From positions 201 through 49,497 of the forward strand of contig NZ_AXAZ01000064.1 of assembly GCF_000473065.1 (NCBI RefSeq): a stretch of DNA of 49,297 nucleotides. Direction: 5' to 3'. The notes below the pieces were generated by a model. The model did no database searches. It was not told the origin of the DNA and worked only from the letters and a program-made list of their open reading frames with translations. Both the position numbers and the translations under genes were made by a program. This document shows, piece by piece, positions 33,501 to 40,182 of this stretch (its first letter is position 1; each line of letters starts with the position of its first letter). This DNA comes from Bradyrhizobium sp. WSM1743. GTDB taxonomy: Bacteria; Pseudomonadota; Alphaproteobacteria; Rhizobiales; Xanthobacteraceae.

Positions 33501-35480
33501 CGTCCGGTGGCTACCAAGCTGGATGATCCTGGCATCGAGATCGTTTCCGACGCCGTCGACGAACCAAAAGGGATCGGCGACATTTCGCGGATCGTGGCCG
33601 GTGTCGGGCTGCCAGCCGGGTTTTGCGGAATCCGCGACCAGGGCCGCCGGATCGAATCGCGCGTCGGCGACAAGGAGCAGCGTGCAGGACTTGCCCCCGT
33701 TCGGGATGGTGCCCGCGTCCTTGATGGCCGCAGGCGAGAGGGAAGCAGCATAGGACAACGGGAGATCGTACTGAGACGCGCGAATCCATTTTTTCTGGCT
33801 CGCGTCGAAAGCCCAGGTCTCGTTCCTGCCGTTTCCAAAGTAGCCGAACTCGTTGACCCCATTGCAGTCGGCGTCCACCGGCCGGCCGATGCCATCGCCG
33901 ACGACATAAGGCAGCGGGCCAGCGGCTTCGAGCCCCATCCCTGGCCCTCGATTGATTAAGGTGCCGCGTTTGCTGGTGTTTGACGGATCCGACCAGACGA
34001 TATCCGACAGAGGTCCCGCGCTTGCGAAATTCGCGGCCACGATGGACACGACGCGCACACCATCGGCGCTCATCGGGATCTGATACTGACCGGCCGTGGG
34101 CATGGTCCACTGATTGCCGTCCCACTTGGCAACATTGGCGTATTGTTGTCCGGGATTCGGTGAAATTAGATACGGCTTGTTGGTCCCATCCAAATCCACG
34201 ATGACGGCCCCGGTAGCCTTGTCAGCCACGCTAACGATATCGGAGATGAACGCCGCGCGCGGTACCAGCGCGGTACTTGCGTCGAAATGATCAGTCTTGT
34301 TCTCAAAGGCGCCGCGCTCTTCGACATTGCGAAGGTCGGCGCCATAGAGGATTTGGTTCGCCGTTCGCGCCCCGACGGTCATCTTCGCAACGCGATAGCC
34401 GCCAGCAACGTTGTCGCCAACGACAGGCATAACCTTGCTCGGATCTCCGTAGCCGCCTCCGTCCGCCTCCTGCCAGATTTTCGTGCTGGTTGGCTTCGAA
34501 TATCCAAATAGTGTCGTGAAGTAATCCGTATTGTTGTCCGCGAACTGAGCAACCGATTTCAAGACGGCATTGTTCGATTCCGGATCACTGCCGTCGTCAT
34601 CGGTCGTTCCATATTCGAAGACATACCGATAGGCCTGCCTGGTCCCCACGCTGGATGTCACCGCGGTCAGGCGTCGGCTTTTCGAAAGCGGATGGCCCGC
34701 AATGAACGAGACGGCGGGGTAGCTAATGTTCTTGTAGGAAAAGTCAACGGTCGCATAGGTCGGCTGACCCGCACGCTTGTTCCCCGTATAGGCAATGCTC
34801 TGAATTTCGTAGTCGCCGCCGACCGAGTTGAGATATTGAAACGTGATGTAGTTGCCCGCTGAATCGGTGATGAGATTGCACATCCAGAGCAGAATGGGAC
34901 CCTTATCGAACAATCGGTTCTGGGAGTTGTCGCTCGCTCCGAACTCGAGCGTCAGTCCGGCCTTCGTCTCCACCACGAACCCGCTGATGTCACTCGTCCC
35001 GTCGAGAATTGCCGTCACGCGCGTTTGATCGTCGATCTCCTTCACATACTCGGCCGTCGATTTTCCGTCTCGCTTGCCGGTTTTTCCGGTCGGAATGAGG
35101 CGTTGGCCATCGAGGAAGAGTGCGTCGGTCGCATCGAATGCAACACCCCGGACCTCACCATCGGTGCGCCAATTCTTCGGACCTCGCGTGATCTTTGAAA
35201 GTCCGGCCACAGCCCAGCCCAGACCCATCGAACTGGCCGGCGCCTGACTGTTGTAGACAAAACTCAGTTTCGGCTGCGTACCCGCAGTCCCCGGGGCGAC
35301 CTTTACCGGTATCGAATAAGTGGCGGCCCCGGCGAGACTGACGTCGAAACTGCCCTCGATCGTGCCGGGGCTCGGCGGCGTTCTGGTCTTTGGAGGAACA
35401 GGTGACTGCGCCGAAGCGCACTCACTCAGGATACCAACAATCAACAAAGCAAAAATCAAACCTGCCCGAAACGCGCGCAT
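27546..35480 (-). CDS. giant secreted SpvB/FG-GAP/RHS-repeat protein with variable C-terminal tip
   Basis: A 2644-residue protein with a signal peptide (MRAFRAGLIFALLIVGILSE...CASA) and a GGAGGG ribosome binding site. Residues about 35-330 are an SpvB-like N-domain (PGTIEGSFDVSLAGAATYSI). Then come many FG-GAP/VCBS repeats of the form VDLDGDGYxDLVF, a TcdB-middle-like region, and from about 1450 YD/RHS repeats (YDAFGQLREQTDAQNQ). The RHS core ends with YDPAIGSFVSPD and NPMKYVDPTG near residue 2295. The last 347 residues are unique: alternating Gly/Ala-rich hydrophobic segments (VVIVAVAVGVTVLTAGATSP) and a Ser/Tyr/Gly-rich end. Such proteins form shells that hold a toxic tip. No immunity gene is seen next to its 3' end, so toxin function is uncertain. 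Confidence 0.88.
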   Translation of the reverse strand: MRAFRAGLIFALLIVGILSECASAQSPVPPKTRTPPSPGTIEGSFDVSLAGAATYSIPVKVAPGTAGTQPKLSFVYNSQAPASSMGLGWAVAGLSKITRGPKNWRTDGEVRGVAFDATDALFLDGQRLIPTGKTGKRDGKSTAEYVKEIDDQTRVTAILDGTSDISGFVVETKAGLTLEFGASDNSQNRLFDKGPILLWMCNLITDSAGNYITFQYLNSVGGDYEIQSIAYTGNKRAGQPTYATVDFSYKNISYPAVSFIAGHPLSKSRRLTAVTSSVGTRQAYRYVFEYGTTDDDGSDPESNNAVLKSVAQFADNNTDYFTTLFGYSKPTSTKIWQEADGGGYGDPSKVMPVVGDNVAGGYRVAKMTVGARTANQILYGADLRNVEERGAFENKTDHFDASTALVPRAAFISDIVSVADKATGAVIVDLDGTNKPYLISPNPGQQYANVAKWDGNQWTMPTAGQYQIPMSADGVRVVSIVAANFASAGPLSDIVWSDPSNTSKRGTLINRGPGMGLEAAGPLPYVVGDGIGRPVDADCNGVNEFGYFGNGRNETWAFDASQKKWIRASQYDLPLSYAASLSPAAIKDAGTIPNGGKSCTLLLVADARFDPAALVADSAKPGWQPDTGHDPRNVADPFWFVDGVGNDLDARIIQLGSHRTIVAPSFRHGYEVTDTALLDLAKASLPPATNPNPVMFIADLNGDGYDDVLFFSNSRYVANQVFLYNTSVQTWQPPKPNYLPGVNFSRPDGRDSGVRLVDLFGDGLLSIIASRETNGNLTDQVTKRNTGNGWQDQPNLKAPVPMAADYSLNNAVQFVDLDRDGYIDLVFSIFKNGTKTVHFYKNAAGGGWTDTTGQLPDDDDTVFGDSKAGDRGVRFIDLDGDGVLDIISSRLEAGGIKQKAYLHDLKSGKWTLHNGFTPPADIPFVVMPGAGGNTQSYSQSTNVQFIDVNSDGLSDLVYNFTLNGQPQKGICLNGGRGVGWLKCDTTKGPPTELDKVNTNFDMSIAYTDLNGDGLVDIVVYNRKDASQTKTYMGIGYDPRGSSSAWTENTSWKMPYQSPSPAAGGDPGFRLVDINGDGLPDFVYRVGDEDRVALNRGYASRTGAWAMLAPGNLYALPRALSASDGSDNGVRLLDIDGNGILDLVLSKDGNNVGVWTNQNVRVGVLTSITEGLGATTTLCYRTLLERDNLCNSNSTQPIYEVGAPSNNDDSIRGTPAMYVVASVGVNDGANLLNFAYRYERLRFDPLARRSLGFGARDVIDLNKNTVARTELHQDPYLEGLPAADIRSLSGTAGEVELERTTNAWLADKRTVLAKNGSTYTIVQQKKTKIDQVTHDTDGSLFGEKSDEFDYDQFLNVLTSVTTRSDGTSLRTTNEYSADPRWAWLGRLLSSTTMKTGDLLGGSRQTETATSSFKYDSSTLLLSDETSNVGARAADGTPLEVHAHYDRDAFGNVTKISIRAAAEARITTRTFDKYGRFIETETNPEGHQTVRTFSPARGQVLSAIDANGLKTVATYDGFGRSDTSTNPDGITTKFTYSFVTNATPYARLNARFSMTAKTGALPPLVSLYDGRGRMVRSVASGPQSQGKKVLQDTDYDEYGRVVRKTTPYFEDELAPPVITRTYDVLDRTVLITQPDRHASTKTTYKGRATIVETTIDSTRTAKTTTITNVRNLPIMVCGPLFTGKCDGTTAAAGNVTYGYDASDRLLSITSTVLDDLGRPRQAITYHAYDSVGHRTSTSDPDLGNWGYRYDAFGQLREQTDAQNQMTELRYDKLGRIKRRSAGNRVDVWIYDAPKGVGRVASIVTRVNGQEKRGEELAYDQGRLSTKTVRIKGDAPAIESFATGYTYDAYGRIKQIRYPDNFVVENTYDASGYLVAIGKPKATPWWSAQDMDASGRVRLEQLGNSAVTERTFDPRSGYLKALKTTIGTRNVQDMGFDYDLAGNITKRARSGHTETFEYDLAQQLVSVKFDGSVTETVTYDAAGSILEKKSPTTTLSFDYGSYNQPFHAPKVVQNSLDGTSTSYAYSNGYPNNGNRLAEEVIDSAGGGTPKSLTHFKYSADNKVTEISHPPHDGNPLVDNDWSQFEYAANGQRYRQIQHRPDTTNPDPAGTRSEVISVDLYERSKIYRLGKTEIIHRHYIANPTGIFAAIDKSDVIAHIEATAPPRREKERKDTAGDLGRKLALSERVIYIHKDSLGSVTELTDDRGYLAGSFSFDSWGRRRDNVPTDFTGQKWSRGYSGLTEALNGAGGYGRYVHMNGRVYDPAIGSFVSPDLVTQVLTDERTLNRYAYALNNPMKYVDPTGYWGLSDAWHDFTHAVGEAAHAVGQAGHDLISQAGQWIGQNWREVVIVAVAVGVTVLTAGATSPILAGLISGAVTSGVSSALYGGSLNEVLSATVTGAVLGGLAGGLAQVVSAGSWQSVFAHGGLGGLENLARGGDWRDFAKGFELAALSSIQPDIARITGFSGATLLQIGAAAALAGTIAEVEGGKFANGAAWGAFAQIQIDSNAYNWSINIQSSTLRSLVDSVKNIVRDVTPFVLAANNLPATIRGIVAEDIIAVTTEVAGVRSDFRSSLDFVRNQMSNDPFSLALLMYPPPQGIGWTDAGQYSFQGVGSAYFGAYWYQSAPSYYYNISGQFSFGTSGPSWSSR

Positions 35481-35758
35481 GCCGCCCTCCGTTCAAGCAA
35501 CTAATGATAGAATGGATCACCATCTTCGGCCGGTTGTCAATAAAGATGTCATCATCCTGCTACATCCGATCTAGGACATTCTTGAGACTGCTCGTCCTAA
35601 GGGACGTCGAAGATCCGCCGCCGCTCTGTCCGCAAGCCCCCATCGATCTCACCAGCTCGTGAGTTAGTGGCCCATTGCTTCAGTCGATGCGACGAGCGGT
35701 ACGTTTGCAGTTTGGGGGTAGACCAGAAGTGTCTGGCAGAGGCGATTGACCCGAATGT
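35481..35758. other. intergenic stretch, no recognised gene
   Basis: About 280 bases between the RHS gene start and the left IS110 repeat. A small hairpin CCAGA-AGTG-TCTGG lies at about 35723-35736. No gene or RNA is recognised here. Confidence 0.4.
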
Positions 35759-35773
35759 ATGGTCCGGCCGTGC
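35759..35773 (+). repeat. IS110 inverted repeat, transposase 3' side
   Basis: ATGGTCCGGCCGTGC is the exact reverse complement of 37309-37323. It lies about 415 bp beyond the transposase stop. Confidence 0.65.
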
Positions 35774-36187
35774 GTTGCAAGAGTTTTGAGTCGATCGGGC
35801 AGATACGGTCTTGCATCAATGTATCCGACCTCTGCTTGGAGCGTGTTGTGCTCCGGGCCATCATGGGCATCAGCGCGCATGCGATCTCATTACCGGACAG
35901 GCCTCGACCGGGCCATTTGGGTCACCAGTGTTCGCATGCGCCGGGAAGACCGATCCTCCATGGTCGTCTCATCCTCTCGCAGACCTCGGCGGGCAGACTA
36001 ACTACGTCATCGATAGCTCCTCATTTCTGTTCCTTTGTTCGTGCCTGGTGGCCGTTCCTTCGAACCGGCCTGCGCGTGCAGGCGCGCCGCGCGCAGGGGC
36101 CGTCAAGGCTGGCCGTCGCTTGGGCCTCGCCTCTCGCGTCCATGCTGCCAGGCCACGTCTTGTACGGCCCCGAGCACGGCGCGAGGA

Positions 36188-37261
36188 TTACGCTGGACGG
36201 GAGGCCATCGCATCGGTCTTGCCGCACGTGACGGCGCGCCCCTTGTGGAGAACCGCCCACGCGATGCGGGCAAGCTTGTTGGCCAGCGCAATGGCCAGCA
36301 CGTTGTGGTGCAATCGCTGCTTCGCTGCCTCGATCCAGGATTTGAGCCCATAGCGTTCCCACTGCTTGGGCCCGAGCTTGACCAGCACGACCCAGGCTGC
36401 CTGAACGAAGAGAGCGCGCAGGTAGCGATTGCCGCGCCTTGAGATGCTGCCGAGGATTGTCCGGTCTCCCGTCGAGATTTGTTTCGGGACCAGCCCGAGC
36501 CACGCGCCGAAGTCGCGGCCTTTGGAGAACACGTCACCAGTGCCAATCGCTGCCACCATCGCGCTCGAGATGATCGGACCGATGCCGGGGACCGTCATCA
36601 GCCGCTCGCAGTGCTGATTCTGATGGGCGAGCGTTTCAATCTCCTCGGACAGGCCCTCGATCCGCGCATCCAGGCGGCGCCAGTCTGCTGATAGATCTTC
36701 GAGGATGTGCACCATGCGGGGCGAGAGCACATCGGTTTGCCTCGCCAGGATGCTTGGCAGCTCGGCGCGCAGGAACCGCAGTCCCTGCCGCACTGCAATG
36801 CCGCGCTCCAGCAGAAAGGCGCGGATCTGATTGATGATGCCGGTGCGCTGGCCGACCAAGCGCTCACGGACGCGGTGTAGTGCCTGCAGGTCGAGTTGGT
36901 CGGCGGTCTTTGTGGCGACGAACTTCATGGTCGGGCGTTGCACCGCCTCGGCGATCGCCTCCGCATCGCGGAAGTCGTTCTTCTGTCCTTTGCTATACGG
37001 CCGCACGTATTTGGCTGGCATCAGCCGGGCATTGTGGCCGAGCAACTGCAGCTTGCGGCTGAGATGATGTGCGCCGACGCAGGCCTCCATGCCGATCAGG
37101 CACGGTGGCAGGTTGGCAAGTCGCGCTTCGACTTGGCCGCGCGACCATTTCTGTCGCAGCACGATCGCACCACGCGGATCGTGCCCTACGACGTGGAATG
37201 AATTCTTGCCAATATCGATGCCGATCACGGCGATTGCGCAGTTGTTGGATTGCTGAGACAT
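36188..37261 (-). CDS. IS110-family transposase (DEDD recombinase)
   Basis: A 357-residue protein from the ATG at 37259-37261; an upstream start would add 17 residues of less typical sequence. The N-terminal RuvC-like DEDD domain is seen in AVIGIDIGKNSFHVVGHDPR, then CLIGMEACVGAHHLSR and KGQKNDFRDAEAIAEAVQRP. The C-terminal transposase_20 domain contains LMTVPGIGPIISSAMVAAIG and DFGAWLGLVPKQISTGD, followed by ISRRGNRYLRALFVQAAWV with the likely Ser region. Length and motifs are normal, with no break visible. IS110 enzymes integrate with the help of a guide RNA from the element's noncoding end. The element seems intact and may be active. Confidence 0.92.
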   Translation of the reverse strand: MSQQSNNCAIAVIGIDIGKNSFHVVGHDPRGAIVLRQKWSRGQVEARLANLPPCLIGMEACVGAHHLSRKLQLLGHNARLMPAKYVRPYSKGQKNDFRDAEAIAEAVQRPTMKFVATKTADQLDLQALHRVRERLVGQRTGIINQIRAFLLERGIAVRQGLRFLRAELPSILARQTDVLSPRMVHILEDLSADWRRLDARIEGLSEEIETLAHQNQHCERLMTVPGIGPIISSAMVAAIGTGDVFSKGRDFGAWLGLVPKQISTGDRTILGSISRRGNRYLRALFVQAAWVVLVKLGPKQWERYGLKSWIEAAKQRLHHNVLAIALANKLARIAWAVLHKGRAVTCGKTDAMASRPA

Positions 37262-37308
37262 GGCGTGCTCCTCGTCTTCACTGCCCCGAGCCAGCTCGCG
37301 GGGCTGGA

Positions 37309-37323
37309 GCACGGCCGGACCAT
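37309..37323 (-). repeat. IS110 inverted repeat, transposase 5' side
   Basis: GCACGGCCGGACCAT is the exact reverse complement of 35759-35773. It lies about 50 bp upstream of the transposase ATG. Confidence 0.65.
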
Positions 37324-37456
37324 CCCATTACCAGACCTACAAGGGGGGCGTCGAGTGATCGCTCCGTGATGATCGTGCGCTCATCACCAAAGTAGCTGTC
37401 GCGCATGGCTTTGAATCCGAGCCTTGCGTAGAAGGGTTCGGCAGTGACGTAAGAAG
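37324..37456 (-). pseudogene. GNAT acetyltransferase C-terminal fragment cut by the IS110 element
   Basis: On the minus strand the frame reads SYVTAEPFYARLGFKAMRDS followed by YFGDERTII and runs directly into the IS110 end. PFYARLGF is the typical last conserved motif of GNAT N-acetyltransferases (beta6/beta7 region). The N-terminal domain is not found upstream, so this is a short relic disrupted by the insertion. Confidence 0.55.
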
Positions 37457-37463
37457 GGGACGC

Positions 37464-37655
37464 TCAGGGAGAGATATTTCGTTCACGCGCGGTGCGCTCA
37501 ATCTCGGCCATCAGGCGGCAGACGGAGCTAAGTGCGAGCGGCGTGCCACCTGACCGTTTCTTTTTCGGCGACCGAAAGCCCCATTCATCACGTGCAGTGA
37601 CCGCAATCCGCTTTGGTGTGTATAAGTTGCCAACTTGGCGGCAATTCCATTCCAT
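37464..37655 (-). CDS. doubtful small basic protein
   Basis: A 63-residue open frame with sequence such as VGNLYTPKRIAVTARDEWGF and LSSVCRLMAEIERTARERN. It contains many Arg/Lys and no recognised domain. It may be the C-terminal remnant of a larger gene. The start has no clear ribosome binding site. Confidence 0.25.
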   Translation of the reverse strand: MEWNCRQVGNLYTPKRIAVTARDEWGFRSPKKKRSGGTPLALSSVCRLMAEIERTARERNISP

Positions 37656-37690
37656 TCTACGCTCCCCGCTCGAAAGTCAGGCAGTCTGTC

Positions 37691-38023
37691 TCAGTAGGGT
37701 CCCCGCTCGATTTTATCGAGTTGAATACTGACTATGGCATGGCCAGGACGCAACGCGACGTCCGCACGTTCCGTTCGAATTTCGTATAGAACTTCCTCCT
37801 CCGCACTCGGGGGATAATCGTTGCCCGAGATGAGAAGGGGAAGATCATTTCCTTGACGCCGCCGGCCTCCTCGCTTCACGCTTAGTACTGCGAGATTAAA
37901 TAGATTGCATCCGACCCGTCGGTTTGGCTCGGAACTACCAAAGTTTTTGCTGCTTGAGAAGCTGTCCCTCCGCATTCTTGTCTCTCGATGTGCCTTCACC
38001 GGACTTGGTGTTCGCATCATCAA
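37691..38023 (-). CDS. hypothetical; probably the 3' part of the 38177 gene in another frame
   Basis: The last about 80 residues look protein-like (RRVGCNLFNLAVLSVKRGG, ISGNDYPPSAEEEVLYEIRT, ADVALRPGHAIVSIQLDKIE). The first 25 overlap the end of the small membrane-protein gene in a different frame and are Arg-rich, as in a shadow. It may be the continuation of that gene after a frameshift near 37940. The function is unknown. Confidence 0.35.
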   Translation of the reverse strand: MMMRTPSPVKAHRETRMRRDSFSSSKNFGSSEPNRRVGCNLFNLAVLSVKRGGRRRQGNDLPLLISGNDYPPSAEEEVLYEIRTERADVALRPGHAIVSIQLDKIERGPY

Positions 38024-38177
38024 TGGATTTCTTCAAATCAAGCAGCATGTCCTTGACCCACTCCATTGACGTTTCGAGAGCCGTGAACCGCCCGTTGGAA
38101 TACCAGGCCATTGCTATTAGGGCGCTCAAGAGTCCGATGAAATATTCCCAGCCGATGTGAATTGTTATGGCTTCCAT
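37935..38177 (-). CDS. small membrane protein with coiled-coil-like tail
   Basis: An 80-residue protein: MEAITIHIGWEYFIGLLSAL is an N-terminal membrane helix, followed by RFTALETSMEWVKDMLLDLK, a heptad-like amphipathic helix, and a polar C-terminus. This plan is common in small phage or conjugative-element proteins. The gene is divergent from the P-loop ATPase gene, 108 bp away. Its end overlaps the gene at 37691-38023. Confidence 0.5.
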   Translation of the reverse strand: MEAITIHIGWEYFIGLLSALIAMAWYSNGRFTALETSMEWVKDMLLDLKKSIDDANTKSGEGTSRDKNAEGQLLKQQKLW

Positions 38178-38285
38178 GCCGTCAGCCTAGACGCTGAAGG
38201 CTTTCCGACCAAGGCGCGCGAATGTGCCTGGCACATACAGCCTAGCGCCTCGCCGAGATCGACGCGATGGAGGACTATTAGACGC

Positions 38286-39653
38286 ATGAACGATGACGCT
38301 GTCCGCAAGCCGATGAACGAGCACCGACATGTCAGGCCGACGGTCTCCGATGTTCTGGAAGATGGCACCCTCGTTGAATTGGTATATCGAACGGAGAATC
38401 GCACAACGTTGTTTGCGACGTCGCTAGCAGGACGCTGGACGTTAGCTCGGCACGTAGACGTGCCAGGCCATCATCGATTCATTCCATTCTCGCCCGACAA
38501 CAATCTCATTAAGAACGAGGTTGTCCTGCTCCCATCGGAGCCACGCTCCTATGGAAGCGAGCAAGAGCTCGTCTCTGAGGTCATCGATTTCATTCACCGC
38601 TATGCCGATCTCAGCCCGACGTTCGAGCAGGTCGCGGGTCATTACGTGCTGCTAAGCTGGGTCTACGACGCCTTCAATGACTTGCCGTACCTTCGACTTC
38701 GTGGCGATTTCGGGACCGGGAAGACGCGCTCGCTCCTCACGATTGGCTCGCTTTGCTACAAGCCATTCTTCGCAAGCGGTGCCTCAACCGTCTCGCCAAT
38801 CTTCCACACGCTCGATGCTTTCAGGGGAACGCTCATCTTCGATGAGGCCGATTTCCGCTTTAGCGACGAGCGATCCGAGATCGTCAAGATCCTCAACAAC
38901 GGCAACGTCCGCGGGATGCCGGTTCTGCGCACGGTCATGAATCGCCAGCGAGAGTTCAACCCGCAGGCGTTCCATGTCTTTGGACCGAAAATCGTTGCGT
39001 CAAGAGGCCGCTACGAGGATCGCGCTTTAGAGAGCCGCTTCATCACTGAAGAAACGGGAGCGCGACCATTACGCAGCGACATTCCCATCAATCTCCCGTC
39101 GACCTTCAAAGAAGAAGCGCGTGAGCTGCGCAACAAGCTCCTTTTATATCGCTTTCGCAGACGGCACGAAATCAAGCTCGATCCGACCCTCGTCGACCCG
39201 GCGCTCGAGCCGCGGATCAATCAACTCATGCTGCCGCTCCTCAGCATCGTCAGCGATCTGGCGCTCCAAGCTGAGGTACGGAAGGCGGGGAAGCGCCCTC
39301 AAGACTCGATCATTGCTGAGCGTGGTCTCCTCATGGAGGCGCAGGTCCTGGAAGTGCTCATTGAACAGATGCTCTCGTCAAATAGACGCGTCGTTCCGGT
39401 CGCCGACATTACCATAGGTATGATCCGACGCTATGGTGCCGAATATGACCTACCGATCAGCAACCGCTGGATCGGAAGCATTCTGCGCAAAACGCCGAAC
39501 CTTCAGACGTATAAATCGCACGGGGTCTACGTCGTGCCCATAACCGAAAAGGAGAAGGCCGAGATGTTGTGTCGGAGATATGGTGTAAGCGTCACGATGG
39601 ACACGGCCTCGACCGAAGCCAGAGGGGACTTGGGGACTTCGGCGACATCCTAG
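38286..39653 (+). CDS. P-loop ATPase, primase/helicase-like, mobile-element type
   Basis: A 455-residue protein from the ATG at 38286; an earlier start at 38157 adds 43 residues of low-complexity shadow sequence. Walker A is RGDFGTGKTRSLLTIGSLCY near residue 140, and Walker B is GTLIFDEADFRF near 182. A later PKIVASRGRYEDRALESRF could hold the sensor and arginine finger. The C-terminal part (SNRRVVPVADITIGMIRRYG, NRWIGSILRK) looks like a winged-helix domain. Similar ATPases are found in plasmids, prophages and integrative elements, often linked to replication or primase functions. The exact role is not known. The 3' end contains one arm of a long inverted repeat. Confidence 0.75.
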   Translation: MNDDAVRKPMNEHRHVRPTVSDVLEDGTLVELVYRTENRTTLFATSLAGRWTLARHVDVPGHHRFIPFSPDNNLIKNEVVLLPSEPRSYGSEQELVSEVIDFIHRYADLSPTFEQVAGHYVLLSWVYDAFNDLPYLRLRGDFGTGKTRSLLTIGSLCYKPFFASGASTVSPIFHTLDAFRGTLIFDEADFRFSDERSEIVKILNNGNVRGMPVLRTVMNRQREFNPQAFHVFGPKIVASRGRYEDRALESRFITEETGARPLRSDIPINLPSTFKEEARELRNKLLLYRFRRRHEIKLDPTLVDPALEPRINQLMLPLLSIVSDLALQAEVRKAGKRPQDSIIAERGLLMEAQVLEVLIEQMLSSNRRVVPVADITIGMIRRYGAEYDLPISNRWIGSILRKTPNLQTYKSHGVYVVPITEKEKAEMLCRRYGVSVTMDTASTEARGDLGTSATS

Positions 39654-39738
39654 AAGCACATCGAAGCTCTGATGGATCGCCAGGACCAACAAAAGTGACT
39701 TTTCTTCCCGTGACGTTCTCTAAGTCCCCCAAGTCCCC
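39624..39738. repeat. long-range inverted repeat GGGGACTTGGGGACTT
   Basis: GGGGACTTGGGGACTT (39624-39639) lies in the last codons of the ATPase gene, and AAGTCCCCCAAGTCCCC (39722-39738) lies 82 bases later. Apart from one extra C, the arms are complementary. Each arm is itself a direct repeat of GGGACTT. It could form a strong mRNA stem or act as a binding site. Confidence 0.6.
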
Positions 39739-40054
39739 ATCTCCATCAAATTTTCATGCGCGTTCCGATATCCTCTCTAGAGCCACGATAGATACAATGG
39801 AGGGCGCACTTTTGTGCTTCTGGGCCCATACCGAACAACAGCACCTGCCCCTGTTTGCGGCTGCCGAGAGTAGACCCGAAGTGACCGGCCGGCGATCAAG
39901 ACGCCGCTGTTTTACCTATAGCGGCCCGGGCGGCTACGTATCGTTTCATATCAGCCACGGGATCTCGTGAGCGCAACCATTGCCGCGTCCGAATCTTCGG
40001 CCGCAAGTTGAGGCAAGTTCGACGGCATAAAAAATAGCAAAACCAGCCACCGGA

Positions 40055-40074
40055 GATGTGACGCTGTTCACATC
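40055..40074. promoter_or_regulatory. CRP/FNR-family binding site
   Basis: GATGTGA-N6-TCACATC is a perfect palindrome containing the CRP consensus TGTGA-N6-TCACA at 40057-40072. It lies 109 bp upstream of the ATG of the exported protease. The rest of 39739-40182 shows no gene. Confidence 0.55.
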
Positions 40075-40182
40075 CTTGTCGCACGACGGCGCTTATGTTC
40101 AACCTGCCCGGCAGGTGCCGGGGAAATAGCGCAGAGCTCTGCTCAAGCCGTCTCACCTAATCATCGATAAAGGGAGGCCCGT

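Larger units (their letters stand above)
35759..37323 (-). mobile_element. IS110-family insertion sequence, likely complete
   Basis: The transposase gene is bracketed by a perfect 15-bp inverted repeat: ATGGTCCGGCCGTGC at 35759-35773 and its complement at 37309-37323. Inverted repeats near the ends are a feature of the IS1111 branch of the IS110 family. A noncoding stretch of about 410 bases lies between the transposase stop and the left repeat. Just to the right, a GNAT gene fragment ends at the element, so the insertion disrupted it. The exact ends are not certain. Confidence 0.7.
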
